Below, one piece after another: positions 9,023 through 16,792 of a stretch of 41,109 nucleotides of DNA. The position numbers and the translations under genes were made by a program. The DNA is from an uncultured Calothrix sp. (GTDB lineage: Bacteria > Cyanobacteriota > Cyanobacteriia > Cyanobacteriales > Nostocaceae): assembly GCA_937973965.1 (NCBI GenBank), contig CALJJQ010000075.1, forward strand, positions 1 to 41,109, given 5' to 3'. The stretch's first letter is position 1, and every line of letters starts with the position of its first letter. The notes beneath the pieces are model-generated. The model saw only the letters and a list, made by a program, of their open reading frames with translations, did no database searches and had not been told where the DNA came from.

Positions 9023-10783
9023 CTATTCCCTTTTCCACTCTTTAATATTCCAAGTTTTGGTATCCCAAGGGGTCAATTCCACCCCAACTAAACGATTACT
9101 AATACCATCTACTTCTGCACGGGCAACCAAGGGAATAACAACCGCATCTTGAATTAACAAATCATTCATTTTGATAAACAACTGCTGTCGTTTTTGGGTA
9201 TCTAATTCTGTGGTTGACTGTTTCCAGAGTTTATCGTATTCCGGGTTACAATAACGGGCATAGTTCTGTTTAGACCAATTATTTTGCTTGGTGGGAATTT
9301 CTGCACAAGTCCAATTTTTCATGTATGCACCGGGGTCGGGATTGCTATTACCGCTAGAAAACATTTGCATATCAGCTTGAAAGCGGTTAATTGTATCTGG
9401 ATTAGCTGGGTCGCCGGAAAATAATATACTGGGGTCAATACTTTTTAATTCCACTTTTACCCCTAAAGAAGTTAAATTTTGCTTGACAATTTCCTGGATT
9501 TTTTGTCTCAATGGATTCACCGAAGTCTGAAACAAAATACTCAATTCCACACCACCTTTATCAAGAATACCATTGCCATTACTATCTTTCCATCCAGCTT
9601 CCTGCAATAAAGCAGCAGCCTTTTCTAAATTAAATTCCAATTTATTATTCGGTGAAGCGTAACTTTCTGGTGCAACTAAAATATTTGCTGTGGGAGTGGC
9701 TGTCACCCCATACAATTGTTTGACAATGGTTTTGCGGTCAATGGCATAATTAAAGGCTTGACGTACTTTTTTATCGCGGAAAAACGGATGGGGAAATTTT
9801 AAACTTGAACGTTCACCTTCACTTGTTTGTTGATTCGGGTCAGTTTGATTCAGCAAAATTCGCTCGACAAAACTGCCCTTACTTACCCTTACTTGTCCTT
9901 TTCCAGCCGATTCCAACTGTTTGAGAATTGGTGCTTCCACCAACAAATTCCAAGCAAAGTCTGCATCTTGAGTTTGCAAAACTGCTCTTGCTGCGGAGGT
10001 TGCATCTCCACCACCTTTGAGTTCTACCCGTTTAAAGAAGGGTTTACCAGCTTCGCGAAAGAAGGGATTTGGCTCATAAATAATAATATCACCGGGCTTA
10101 AATTGAACAACACGATAGGGACCAGTTCCGATGGGTTGGAGATTTGCTGGTGCTTCCCTTGCATTGGCTCCATTATATTTAGCAAAAATATGACGGGGTA
10201 AAATCATCCCATTTAAACCGACAAAAGGTAGGGACCAAGCAGGATTTTTATCGTGAAAATTGATTTTCACTGTATATTTATCGACTGCTTCGACACTTTT
10301 GACGGCTTCATAATTACCAGTGGTGGTTGCAGCAACGGCTGGATTAGAAAGATATTGATAGGTAAACACCACATCATCGGCTGTAAAAGGAGTTCCATCC
10401 GACCATTTCACATCTTGTTTTAACTTCCAGGTGACAGATTTACCATCTTTAGCTAATCCTCCATTTTCAATGCTAGGAATTTCTGCGGCTAAAAATGGAA
10501 TTAATTGAGCATTCTCGTCAAAACTAGCTAATGGTTCATAGGTAATCCGACTACCTTCAAAATCCTTACTACCGGGAGACAAATGGGGATTTAGGATAGT
10601 TGGTGCTTGCCAATACAATAGCTTTAAAAGGGTATTATTTGCAGTCGCATTTGAAGATTGTGGATTATTCGATGCACCTGGTTGTGGGGGTGAGCAAGCT
10701 GTGAGCAAAAATATGCCTGTAATGGAAACCGAGAATATTTGATTGCGCAACGGTTTTCGGAATAACTGACTGAGGATGGACAT
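9023..10783 (-). CDS. Peptide-type ABC transporter substrate-binding lipoprotein (SBP family 5)
   Basis: A 586-residue periplasmic binding protein. The signal peptide ends in a lipobox with the acylated cysteine at C30 (LLTAC). The mature part follows the family-5 pattern: PTILNPHLSPGSKDFEGSRI, then DGKSVTWKLKQDVKWSDGTP with FTADDVVFTY, and VRQAFNYAIDRKTIV in the middle. Length matches DppA/OppA-type proteins. It should capture peptides or similar solutes for the two permeases encoded just upstream on the opposite strand. That convergent arrangement is unusual, because binding protein and permeases normally share an operon, and it means separate transcription. The substrate is unknown. Confidence 0.93.
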   Translation of the reverse strand: MSILSQLFRKPLRNQIFSVSITGIFLLTACSPPQPGASNNPQSSNATANNTLLKLLYWQAPTILNPHLSPGSKDFEGSRITYEPLASFDENAQLIPFLAAEIPSIENGGLAKDGKSVTWKLKQDVKWSDGTPFTADDVVFTYQYLSNPAVAATTTGNYEAVKSVEAVDKYTVKINFHDKNPAWSLPFVGLNGMILPRHIFAKYNGANAREAPANLQPIGTGPYRVVQFKPGDIIIYEPNPFFREAGKPFFKRVELKGGGDATSAARAVLQTQDADFAWNLLVEAPILKQLESAGKGQVRVSKGSFVERILLNQTDPNQQTSEGERSSLKFPHPFFRDKKVRQAFNYAIDRKTIVKQLYGVTATPTANILVAPESYASPNNKLEFNLEKAAALLQEAGWKDSNGNGILDKGGVELSILFQTSVNPLRQKIQEIVKQNLTSLGVKVELKSIDPSILFSGDPANPDTINRFQADMQMFSSGNSNPDPGAYMKNWTCAEIPTKQNNWSKQNYARYCNPEYDKLWKQSTTELDTQKRQQLFIKMNDLLIQDAVVIPLVARAEVDGISNRLVGVELTPWDTKTWNIKEWKRE

Positions 10784-11003
10784 GTTGTTAGCAGGCGAAA
10801 ATCATAAATTATCTAATTGTATATCTTGAGGCTTGATTGTCTAGCAACCTATGTTGAAAATTTGAACATATTTTCTTGACATTTGCATTTATTCATCATC
10901 GAGAAATGTCTGGAGGAATGCAAATAATTATTTTTTGACTACAAGGGTGAGTCAATCTTGGGATAACTTCCGTTTGCCAAAAAAACATTGCAAACAAATA
11001 ACT

Positions 11004-11903
11004 ATGTACAAGTCTATAGATAACAGCCAAATTGCAGCCAACCGAGCATTAGAAATAGAGATATTTACCAATCAAATGAAGCAAGGAGTCTGGTGCTTAG
11101 GGGTTGCGGCTTGGATATTTGCTAGTTTAGAACGCGCGATCGCAATTTTTTCTACTTCCTATTTACATCTTGCTAGTCTTACCCAATTATTCCCACCAAT
11201 ATTATTTTTATTGACTTGGTTATTCCTCAAACCGGAAGTAACTCCAACCCCAATTCCCACTTATTTCCCCCTGATTCATACAAATGAAAGTCAGCAACTT
11301 AGCTCGGACTATTCACCCTCTCCCCTCAAACTGAAAAAATTTCATTTAATCAGCCAAGAATATATATTACCCTTTTCCTATCTTTGCCAAATTTACCACT
11401 TACTCAACCTCAAACATCTAGAAACAATCCATCGATTTAGCTTAAACCATCTGCAAATTGTCAGTGTCACCCATACCCAACCCACCCGACAGGGTGGCAA
11501 AATCAAGTTCACCACAGTCTTGAATTCTCCCTGGAATCCTCTACGTATCTGGAGACAACCAATTGTGGAAGTGGATTTAACCCTACACAATCCCTACACA
11601 GTTGAATTAAGTATCCCCGTTTACAACCACAAACGCATCACCGTCATGTTTAACGTTCTTCCCCTCACAGAAAAAGAACATTACTTTTTTATTGACATCT
11701 ATAGCGATTTACAATGGTTCCGACCATTTTTGCAAATTATCCTCCACTTTGCTGCTTGTCTCACCCTATTTGAAGACCTATCCTACCTCAAATCCCTCCA
11801 ACAGCGTCAAGTACAAAAGTTATTCCAGGAAAATCAGTTTTCTCAGCACCAAAATATGTGGTTATATCGGCGGTTTGTAGAGGTTTGGGACGGGAATGTG
11901 TAG
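11004..11903 (+). CDS. Hypothetical membrane-associated protein
   Basis: A protein of 299 residues from the ATG at 11004 (MYKSIDNSQ); an in-frame TTG at 10935 would add 23 residues that look non-coding in character, so the ATG is preferred. Near the N-terminus there are two hydrophobic stretches (about residues 30-50 and 55-75, ending FLLTWLFLKPEV), followed by a proline-rich linker and a soluble domain with many beta-like segments (VEVDLTLHNPYTVELSIPVY). A third hydrophobic patch (PFLQIILHFAACLTLFEDL) precedes a glutamine-rich C-terminus. I do not recognise the family; it is likely restricted to cyanobacteria. The gene lies between a divergent binding-protein gene and acetolactate synthase, and its TAG stop is supplied by a palindrome (11900-11928). 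Confidence 0.7.
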   Translation: MYKSIDNSQIAANRALEIEIFTNQMKQGVWCLGVAAWIFASLERAIAIFSTSYLHLASLTQLFPPILFLLTWLFLKPEVTPTPIPTYFPLIHTNESQQLSSDYSPSPLKLKKFHLISQEYILPFSYLCQIYHLLNLKHLETIHRFSLNHLQIVSVTHTQPTRQGGKIKFTTVLNSPWNPLRIWRQPIVEVDLTLHNPYTVELSIPVYNHKRITVMFNVLPLTEKEHYFFIDIYSDLQWFRPFLQIILHFAACLTLFEDLSYLKSLQQRQVQKLFQENQFSQHQNMWLYRRFVEVWDGNV

Positions 11904-11928
11904 AGACGACCCGACGGGTCGTCTCTAC
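11900..11928. repeat. Perfect 29-bp palindrome overlapping a stop codon
   Basis: The arms GTAGAGACGACCCG and CGGGTCGTCTCTAC pair over 14 bp around a single A. Bases 11901-11903 (TAG) are the stop codon of the preceding gene. GGAAT occurs on both sides (11893-11897 and 11929-11933), which may be a short target duplication or chance. There is no T-run, so a classical terminator is doubtful, but the hairpin is very stable. Confidence 0.85.
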
Positions 11929-12093
11929 GGAATTTGTCAAAATTTATTTTTTCCCGACACCCATTGCCATCTAAATGTCAATATATCCTCAAATTTTCCG
12001 CAAAAAATCTAGGTTGAATGAAACTTTTCTACTAAAATGAAATATTAACTACAGAATTTAATCATTACTTTAGCTATCAACCGAGGTTTGCTA

Positions 12094-13992
12094 GTGCATT
12101 CGCCTTCTCAAGTTCCTTCCCCCCAAACTCAAAACTCTTCTGCGTCGAATGTTGTGCCGATTGGTACAAATTCCAAGCCTCAGCGTGTTTCGGGTGGATT
12201 TGCTCTGCTTGATAGTTTGCAACGACATGGTGTAGAGTACATTTTCGGCTATCCCGGTGGAGCAATTCTACCGATTTACGATGATCTCTACAAGGTCGAT
12301 GCAACTGGTGCTGGAATTAAGCATATTTTAGTCCGACATGAACAAGGTGCATCCCATGCGGCTGATGGTTATGCAAGGGCTACAGGGAAGGTCGGTGTTT
12401 GCTTTGGAACTTCAGGTCCAGGTGCGACGAATTTGGTGACGGGGATTGCCACTGCCTATATGGATTCAGTGCCAATGATAGTTGTCACGGGACAGGTTCC
12501 CCGTGCGGCAATTGGTACGGATGCATTTCAGGAAACTGATATCTATGGTATCACCTTACCAATTGTGAAACATTCCTATGTCGTGCGTGACCCGAAAGAT
12601 ATTGCCCGAATTGTTGCGGAGGCTTTTTATATTGCTAGTACAGGTAGACCTGGACCTGTTTTGATTGATGTTCCCAAGGATGTAGCCCTAGAAGAGTTTG
12701 ATTATGTCCCTGTAGAACCGGGTTCGGTGAAACTTCCTGGTTATCGACCCACCGTCAAAGGTAATCCTCGACAAATTAACGCCGCAATTCAATTAATTCG
12801 TGATAGCCGTCGTCCTTTATTGTATGTTGGTGGTGGCGCGATCGCATCTAATGCCCATTTAGAAGTGCGTCAGTTGGCAGAGATGTTTAATATCCCCGTC
12901 ACTACAACTTTGATGGGAATTGGTGCTTTCGATGAACACCATCCTTTGTCTGTGGGAATGCTAGGGATGCATGGTACTGCCTATGCTAACTTTGCTGTCA
13001 CTGATTGCGATTTACTCATTTGTGTGGGTGCAAGATTTGATGACCGAGTCACTGGTAAGTTGGATGAGTTTGCCTCCCGTGCTAAAGTTATCCATATCGA
13101 TATTGACCCCGCAGAAGTCGGTAAAAACCGCATTCCAGATGTGCCCATTGTTGGGGATGTCCGCACGGTTTTACAGGATATGTTACGCCGTATCCAGGAT
13201 ATGGAACTGAAACCCATACCCCACCAAACGGAAGAATGGTTGCGCCTAATCGGACGCTGGAAGGAGGAGTATCCCCTAATTGTTCCCCGATACCCCGATA
13301 GTATTTCCCCCCAAGAAGTAATTGTGGAGTTAGCAAATCAAGCTCCCCATGCCTATTACACCACTGATGTCGGTCAACACCAAATGTGGGCAGCCCAATT
13401 CTTGAAAAATGGCCCACGACGCTGGATTTCCAGTGCGGGATTAGGAACGATGGGTTTTGGTGTCCCCGCAGCAATGGGTGCAAAGGTCGCTTTCCCAGAC
13501 AAAGAGGTTATCTGTATTAGCGGTGATGCCAGTTTCCAAATGTGTTTACAGGAATTGGGCACACTTGCACAATATGGAATTAATGTCAAAACATTTATTT
13601 TAAATAATGGTTGGCAAGGGATGGTGCGACAATGGCAGCAAGCATTTTACGGAGAGCGTTATTCCAACTCGAATATGGAAGTGGGAATGCCTGATGTGGA
13701 ATTGCTTTGTCAAGCCTATGGAATCAAGGGAATGGTGGTCAGTAAGCGAGAAGAATTAAAAGATGCGATCGCTCAAGTTCTCGCTTTTAATGGACCAGTT
13801 GTGGTTGATGTGCGTGTCACCAAGGATGAAAACTGTTATCCAATGGTTGCACCAGGTAAGAGCAACGCCAATATGTTGGGTTTACCCAAGCAAGCACCGA
13901 AAACAATTGACGAACCAATTTATTGCGGTAATTGTGGTGCCAAAAATTCTCCTCACAACAACTTCTGTCCAGAATGCGGTACTAAATTGTAG
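12094..13992 (+). CDS. ilvB: Acetolactate synthase large subunit with C-terminal zinc ribbon
   Basis: A thiamine-diphosphate enzyme making acetolactate or acetohydroxybutyrate, the first shared step of valine, leucine and isoleucine synthesis. From the GTG at 12094 it has 632 residues; a TTG at 12088 is also in frame, but GAGG sits 7 bases before the GTG and only 1 base before the TTG. Visible parts are the N-terminal ThDP half ([20 protein letters not shown], catalytic Glu in [19 protein letters not shown]), the central FAD-type domain, and the C-terminal ThDP motif ([14 protein letters not shown] through ILNN). The last 24 residues form CGNCG...CPECGTKL, a zinc-ribbon-like tail beyond the normal end of the enzyme. 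The small subunit IlvN is not in the window. It appears to be a single-gene unit. Confidence 0.95.
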   Translation: MHSPSQVPSPQTQNSSASNVVPIGTNSKPQRVSGGFALLDSLQRHGVEYIFGYPGGAILPIYDDLYKVDATGAGIKHILVRHEQGASHAADGYARATGKVGVCFGTSGPGATNLVTGIATAYMDSVPMIVVTGQVPRAAIGTDAFQETDIYGITLPIVKHSYVVRDPKDIARIVAEAFYIASTGRPGPVLIDVPKDVALEEFDYVPVEPGSVKLPGYRPTVKGNPRQINAAIQLIRDSRRPLLYVGGGAIASNAHLEVRQLAEMFNIPVTTTLMGIGAFDEHHPLSVGMLGMHGTAYANFAVTDCDLLICVGARFDDRVTGKLDEFASRAKVIHIDIDPAEVGKNRIPDVPIVGDVRTVLQDMLRRIQDMELKPIPHQTEEWLRLIGRWKEEYPLIVPRYPDSISPQEVIVELANQAPHAYYTTDVGQHQMWAAQFLKNGPRRWISSAGLGTMGFGVPAAMGAKVAFPDKEVICISGDASFQMCLQELGTLAQYGINVKTFILNNGWQGMVRQWQQAFYGERYSNSNMEVGMPDVELLCQAYGIKGMVVSKREELKDAIAQVLAFNGPVVVDVRVTKDENCYPMVAPGKSNANMLGLPKQAPKTIDEPIYCGNCGAKNSPHNNFCPECGTKL

Positions 13993-14011
13993 GTGATTTA
14001 CCTTGGTTTGG

Positions 14012-14033
14012 AGTGGGGACTTAAGTCCTCACT
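14012..14033 (+). terminator. Hairpin downstream of ilvB, possible 3' end
   Basis: The arms AGTGGGGACTT and AAGTCCTCACT are complementary over 11 bases with one G-U pair, starting 20 bases after the ilvB stop. There is no T-run, so it may be a processing or stabilising hairpin instead of a strict intrinsic terminator. Confidence 0.4.
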
Positions 14034-14111
14034 TACCAATTGCACAAAAAACCTAGTGATTCCTCAACCGATGCAACTCTACACTATTTTTTCGATTCAT
14101 CAGAGGTCAAG

Positions 14112-14344
14112 GTAGGTTGGGTGAAACGCAGTGGAACCCAACAAATTCTCTGACACAGAAAACCAGTAAACCCTCAACTTCAATGAAATCGGAAAATTAA
14201 TTCAAATATCCTGATTAATCGTTACCCAAGAAATTGATTGTTGGGTTACGGTGCAGAAGATAACCATATCCCTCTTGTTTGATTCGGTACACCTCCACCC
14301 AACCTACACAATTCAAGGTTGAAGGCTCTAAATAAACCGTATTG
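14112..14344. mobile_element. Truncated MITE-like element, same family as 34087-34428
   Basis: GTAGGTTGGGTG (14112-14123) and CACCCAACCTAC (14296-14307) are perfect 12-bp inverted repeats. Beyond the right arm, 14324-14344 read on the minus strand gives CAATACGGTTTATTTAGAGC, the terminal sequence of the intact elements at 14406 and 34087. The matching left terminus is missing, so this copy looks truncated or decayed. No open reading frame. Confidence 0.65.
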
Positions 14345-14405
14345 TAGTATAAAAAATCTAAGTGTAAGCTTCAACAACGAACATTTATCTGCTTGGACTA
14401 TAATG

Positions 14406-14528
14406 CAATACAGTTCAGTTAAGGGTAATTGTAGAAGGTAATTGTAGTGGAACCCAACAAAGTCTTGAAAATGGTTCGGTATGGCTCACCGCAAAGTTGG
14501 GTTTTCGGCTCTAACACCAAGCGTATTG
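14406..14528. mobile_element. Intact 123-bp MITE with 10-bp target duplication
   Basis: The element starts CAATACAGTTCAGTTAAGGG and ends with the inverted equivalent (GGCTCTAAC...GTATTG). It is flanked by perfect direct repeats GACTATAATG at 14396-14405 and 14529-14538. An inner CCCAAC/GTTGGG pair matches the inner inverted repeat of the longer family members. It encodes nothing, so it would depend on a transposase supplied from elsewhere. It ends 54 bases before the next gene's ATG. Confidence 0.82.
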
Positions 14529-14582
14529 GACTATAATGGCACAAAGGCGCAAACATTGCCCTGAAGGACAATCATTAAACCT

Positions 14583-15188
14583 ATGGCTTATAGTGATTTC
14601 AAAACTGTTGGCTCTGTTAAATCTGCCTTTGGACTGACCACAGTTGAAAACGTGCAGTTTTTAACGAATGTGGCTCCAGTTAAACCAAGTGAAATCCTGA
14701 CGGCGATCTTAGCAGAAAATCTACCATTAGCGACAGCAAGTAGTAGTGAGAAAGCCCGATCCGAGTTAATAATTAGCCCCGTTTTAGTGGAAGTTAGACG
14801 ACAACTCGATCGCAAAATTGGATTGTTTTCCGGTGAGGATTTTACGGTAGATGTAGAAGCAAAACTCAGTGGACGCTGTGATTTTTTGATTAGCCGATCA
14901 GCAGAACAACTCGAAATCGAAGCACCAGTTGTTGTGTTGGTTGAAGCAAAACAAGCAGATTTAAAGTTGGGGTTAGGACAGTGCATGGCGGAAATGGTTG
15001 CAGCGCAACGATTTAATCAATTGAGGGAAAAGCCGCTTCCCGTAATTTATGGTTGTGTTTCTAGTGGGATACTATGGCGATTTCTCAAGTTGGAAGGTAC
15101 GGTAGTGACGATCGATCTCACTGATTATGCGATTACTCCAATCGAGCGGATTTTGGGTTACTTGGTGTGGATGGCAGAAAAAGGTTAA
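14583..15188 (+). CDS. PD-(D/E)XK nuclease-fold protein (hypothetical)
   Basis: A 201-residue protein with the hallmarks of the PD-(D/E)XK nuclease fold: E61 in a helix (KARSELIISPVL), D100 in GRCDFLIS, E121-x-K123 in VVVLVEAKQADLKLG, and Q133 in the following helix. The spacing fits a one-domain nuclease related to type I restriction-subunit N-termini or Holliday-junction-resolvase-like proteins. No partner domains (helicase, methylase, DNA-binding) are attached and no restriction genes adjoin it, so its role is unknown; some members of this fold in cyanobacteria are stand-alone. The ATG start is used, and the upstream DNA is an intact MITE, so its promoter may lie in or behind the element. 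Function assigned by motif only. Confidence 0.75.
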   Translation: MAYSDFKTVGSVKSAFGLTTVENVQFLTNVAPVKPSEILTAILAENLPLATASSSEKARSELIISPVLVEVRRQLDRKIGLFSGEDFTVDVEAKLSGRCDFLISRSAEQLEIEAPVVVLVEAKQADLKLGLGQCMAEMVAAQRFNQLREKPLPVIYGCVSSGILWRFLKLEGTVVTIDLTDYAITPIERILGYLVWMAEKG

Positions 15189-15315
15189 TTTTAGCTTGGG
15201 TTCGGACACACGACAGGTTTTAATTGTCTCTGAACATTGCTTACAATCAAGAAACTGTATTTGACATACTCATTCGAGGGTAAATGAAAGTTCTCCTGGA
15301 TTGCTATTTTTGCGA

Positions 15316-16491
15316 TTAGTCAGTCAAATTTTCGATTTGACTATCCAGGTTATACAACAAGCGATTTAGTACACCCAAAGCTTCAATTTGATCTGGACTG
15401 ACATTCGGATTTTTTAACATTCGAGCTTGGAGTTCGTGTAATTTATGACTTAACTGCTGAGAAATACCTAAAGCATTATGACTTAATTTCGCCAGTTGTT
15501 GTTGCTGATAAAACTTCAAAGCCGCACCACGCAATACTTGTAGGGTTGCCTCTTCTCCATACATTCCTGGCATGACTCGAATTCTCACCATCAAACGTTG
15601 TTGTTGATACAGGTATTCTCGTTCAACTTGCTTCGGTTCTGAAATCGTTTGTAGTGGTAATTTGGCAAACCGTTTCAATTCATTCAATCCACCCTGAAAC
15701 ACTGATAAGGGTAATTTTTCTAACACAGATTGTAAAACACCATTTTCACTCCAGAGGATTCGACCTTTGTAGGGTAAACGTTCAAAATAAAGACGACCAA
15801 TTCCCCGATTAATGACACGAGCGATTAATTCTGCTAAGAATTGTTTGGGGGGAAGGGTTGGTAACAGACCTAGTGGATTGAGGTCATCCGGATGGGGAAT
15901 ACATAAAATCGGTAAATCTTCGATTTTTTTTGTGTTAATTGCTGCTTCTAAATTAGTCAGTGTTTGCAGGGGTATGTGGGTGTTGAGGGAAGGATGGGTA
16001 TTTGCGGTTGGGGGTGATGGTTCGGGAAGTTGCTGGGGAAATTCGTATTCTGCTATCAGTGTACTAGGAGTGGTTGGTGGTGACTGTTCTGGTTCCAACT
16101 CGTTTTGGGGGGATACTTCCGTGGATGTTGGCGGAACTTGAACCGAATTCTTAAAATTTAAGTAGGCAGAAAGCAGTTCTCGATGTTGTTCAGCTGTGAT
16201 AACGTAGATAGACACCGTGCGATTAACATAGGCAAGAATGCGGCTAGCATACTCCAAAGCTGCTCCATCTTGAGGATTTACCATCCCCAATATCAGAGTT
16301 TTATCTTCAACGGTTAAAGGTAAAATCTGATGGTATAGACAAGCTTCAAAACATAAGTATACTTCAATCAAGCGAAATATCTCCGCTCGCCTTTCTTGCG
16401 AGTTCCAATCAAATTCGGAATTCAACGGAGATGAGTCCTGTCCCTGGTTTTGTATATACGCTGAATTGTCCTGAGAAGACAGCATAGCCAT
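15316..16491 (-). CDS. PilB/GspE-like protein lacking the ATPase domain
   Basis: A 391-residue protein. Residues about 35-115 resemble the GspE/PilB N-terminal (MshEN-type) domain (KTLILGMVNPQDGAALEYA). A proline/serine-rich linker follows (about 118-175). Residues about 215-322 match the PilB N2 domain: ELIARVINRGIGRLYFER, SENGVLQSVLEKL, then VRIRVMPGMYGEEATLQVL. In a motor ATPase the Walker A P-loop follows here; instead the chain continues as a predicted helical or coiled-coil tail (323-391) and stops. It therefore cannot hydrolyse ATP like PilB, and may be a regulatory or assembly partner of a type IV pilus or secretion motor. It lies tail-to-head downstream of a HetZ-related gene, with about 300 bases between. 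The assignment is by pattern only. Confidence 0.7.
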   Translation of the reverse strand: MAMLSSQDNSAYIQNQGQDSSPLNSEFDWNSQERRAEIFRLIEVYLCFEACLYHQILPLTVEDKTLILGMVNPQDGAALEYASRILAYVNRTVSIYVITAEQHRELLSAYLNFKNSVQVPPTSTEVSPQNELEPEQSPPTTPSTLIAEYEFPQQLPEPSPPTANTHPSLNTHIPLQTLTNLEAAINTKKIEDLPILCIPHPDDLNPLGLLPTLPPKQFLAELIARVINRGIGRLYFERLPYKGRILWSENGVLQSVLEKLPLSVFQGGLNELKRFAKLPLQTISEPKQVEREYLYQQQRLMVRIRVMPGMYGEEATLQVLRGAALKFYQQQQLAKLSHNALGISQQLSHKLHELQARMLKNPNVSPDQIEALGVLNRLLYNLDSQIENLTD

Positions 16492-16792
16492 TTTTTCGCT
16501 CGGATGTATCTTTCTATCCTATTGTGCCCACCTGTGACTGGATATTAAACATTTGCCAAGCTTTTTTGTTTATTGGTGAAATTTTTATCAAGGTTTCAGT
16601 ATACTGGGTTACATTTCTATCTATACCTAATCATGATTCAAATTGGTATTTAATGTTTGAGGGAATGAATCATGCGATCGCCTAATCCTGAATTTTGAGC
16701 GAGTAAATTATAGACCTTGGGTGACGGATTGGTTTTTCCTCTACTCCCTACTCCCTAGAAATCTTAGGGATTTGCTCCAAATACAGAACTAT
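16492..16792. other. Spacer between the HetZ-related and PilB-like genes
   Basis: About 300 bases without a gene. It contains two TACTCCC heptamers at 16742-16755, overlapped by a small hairpin (TCCCTA/TAGGGA, 16752-16769) just after the HetZ-related gene. The part nearest 16500 should carry the promoter of the PilB-like gene. Confidence 0.5.

Larger units (their letters stand above)
13993..14395. other. Spacer after ilvB with hairpin and truncated mobile repeat
   Basis: No gene is supported. The spacer holds a hairpin 20 bases after the ilvB stop (14012-14033) and a MITE-like copy (14112-14344) that lacks a recognisable left end. The remainder, up to the intact MITE that starts at 14406, is AT-rich without signals I can name. 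Confidence 0.55.
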
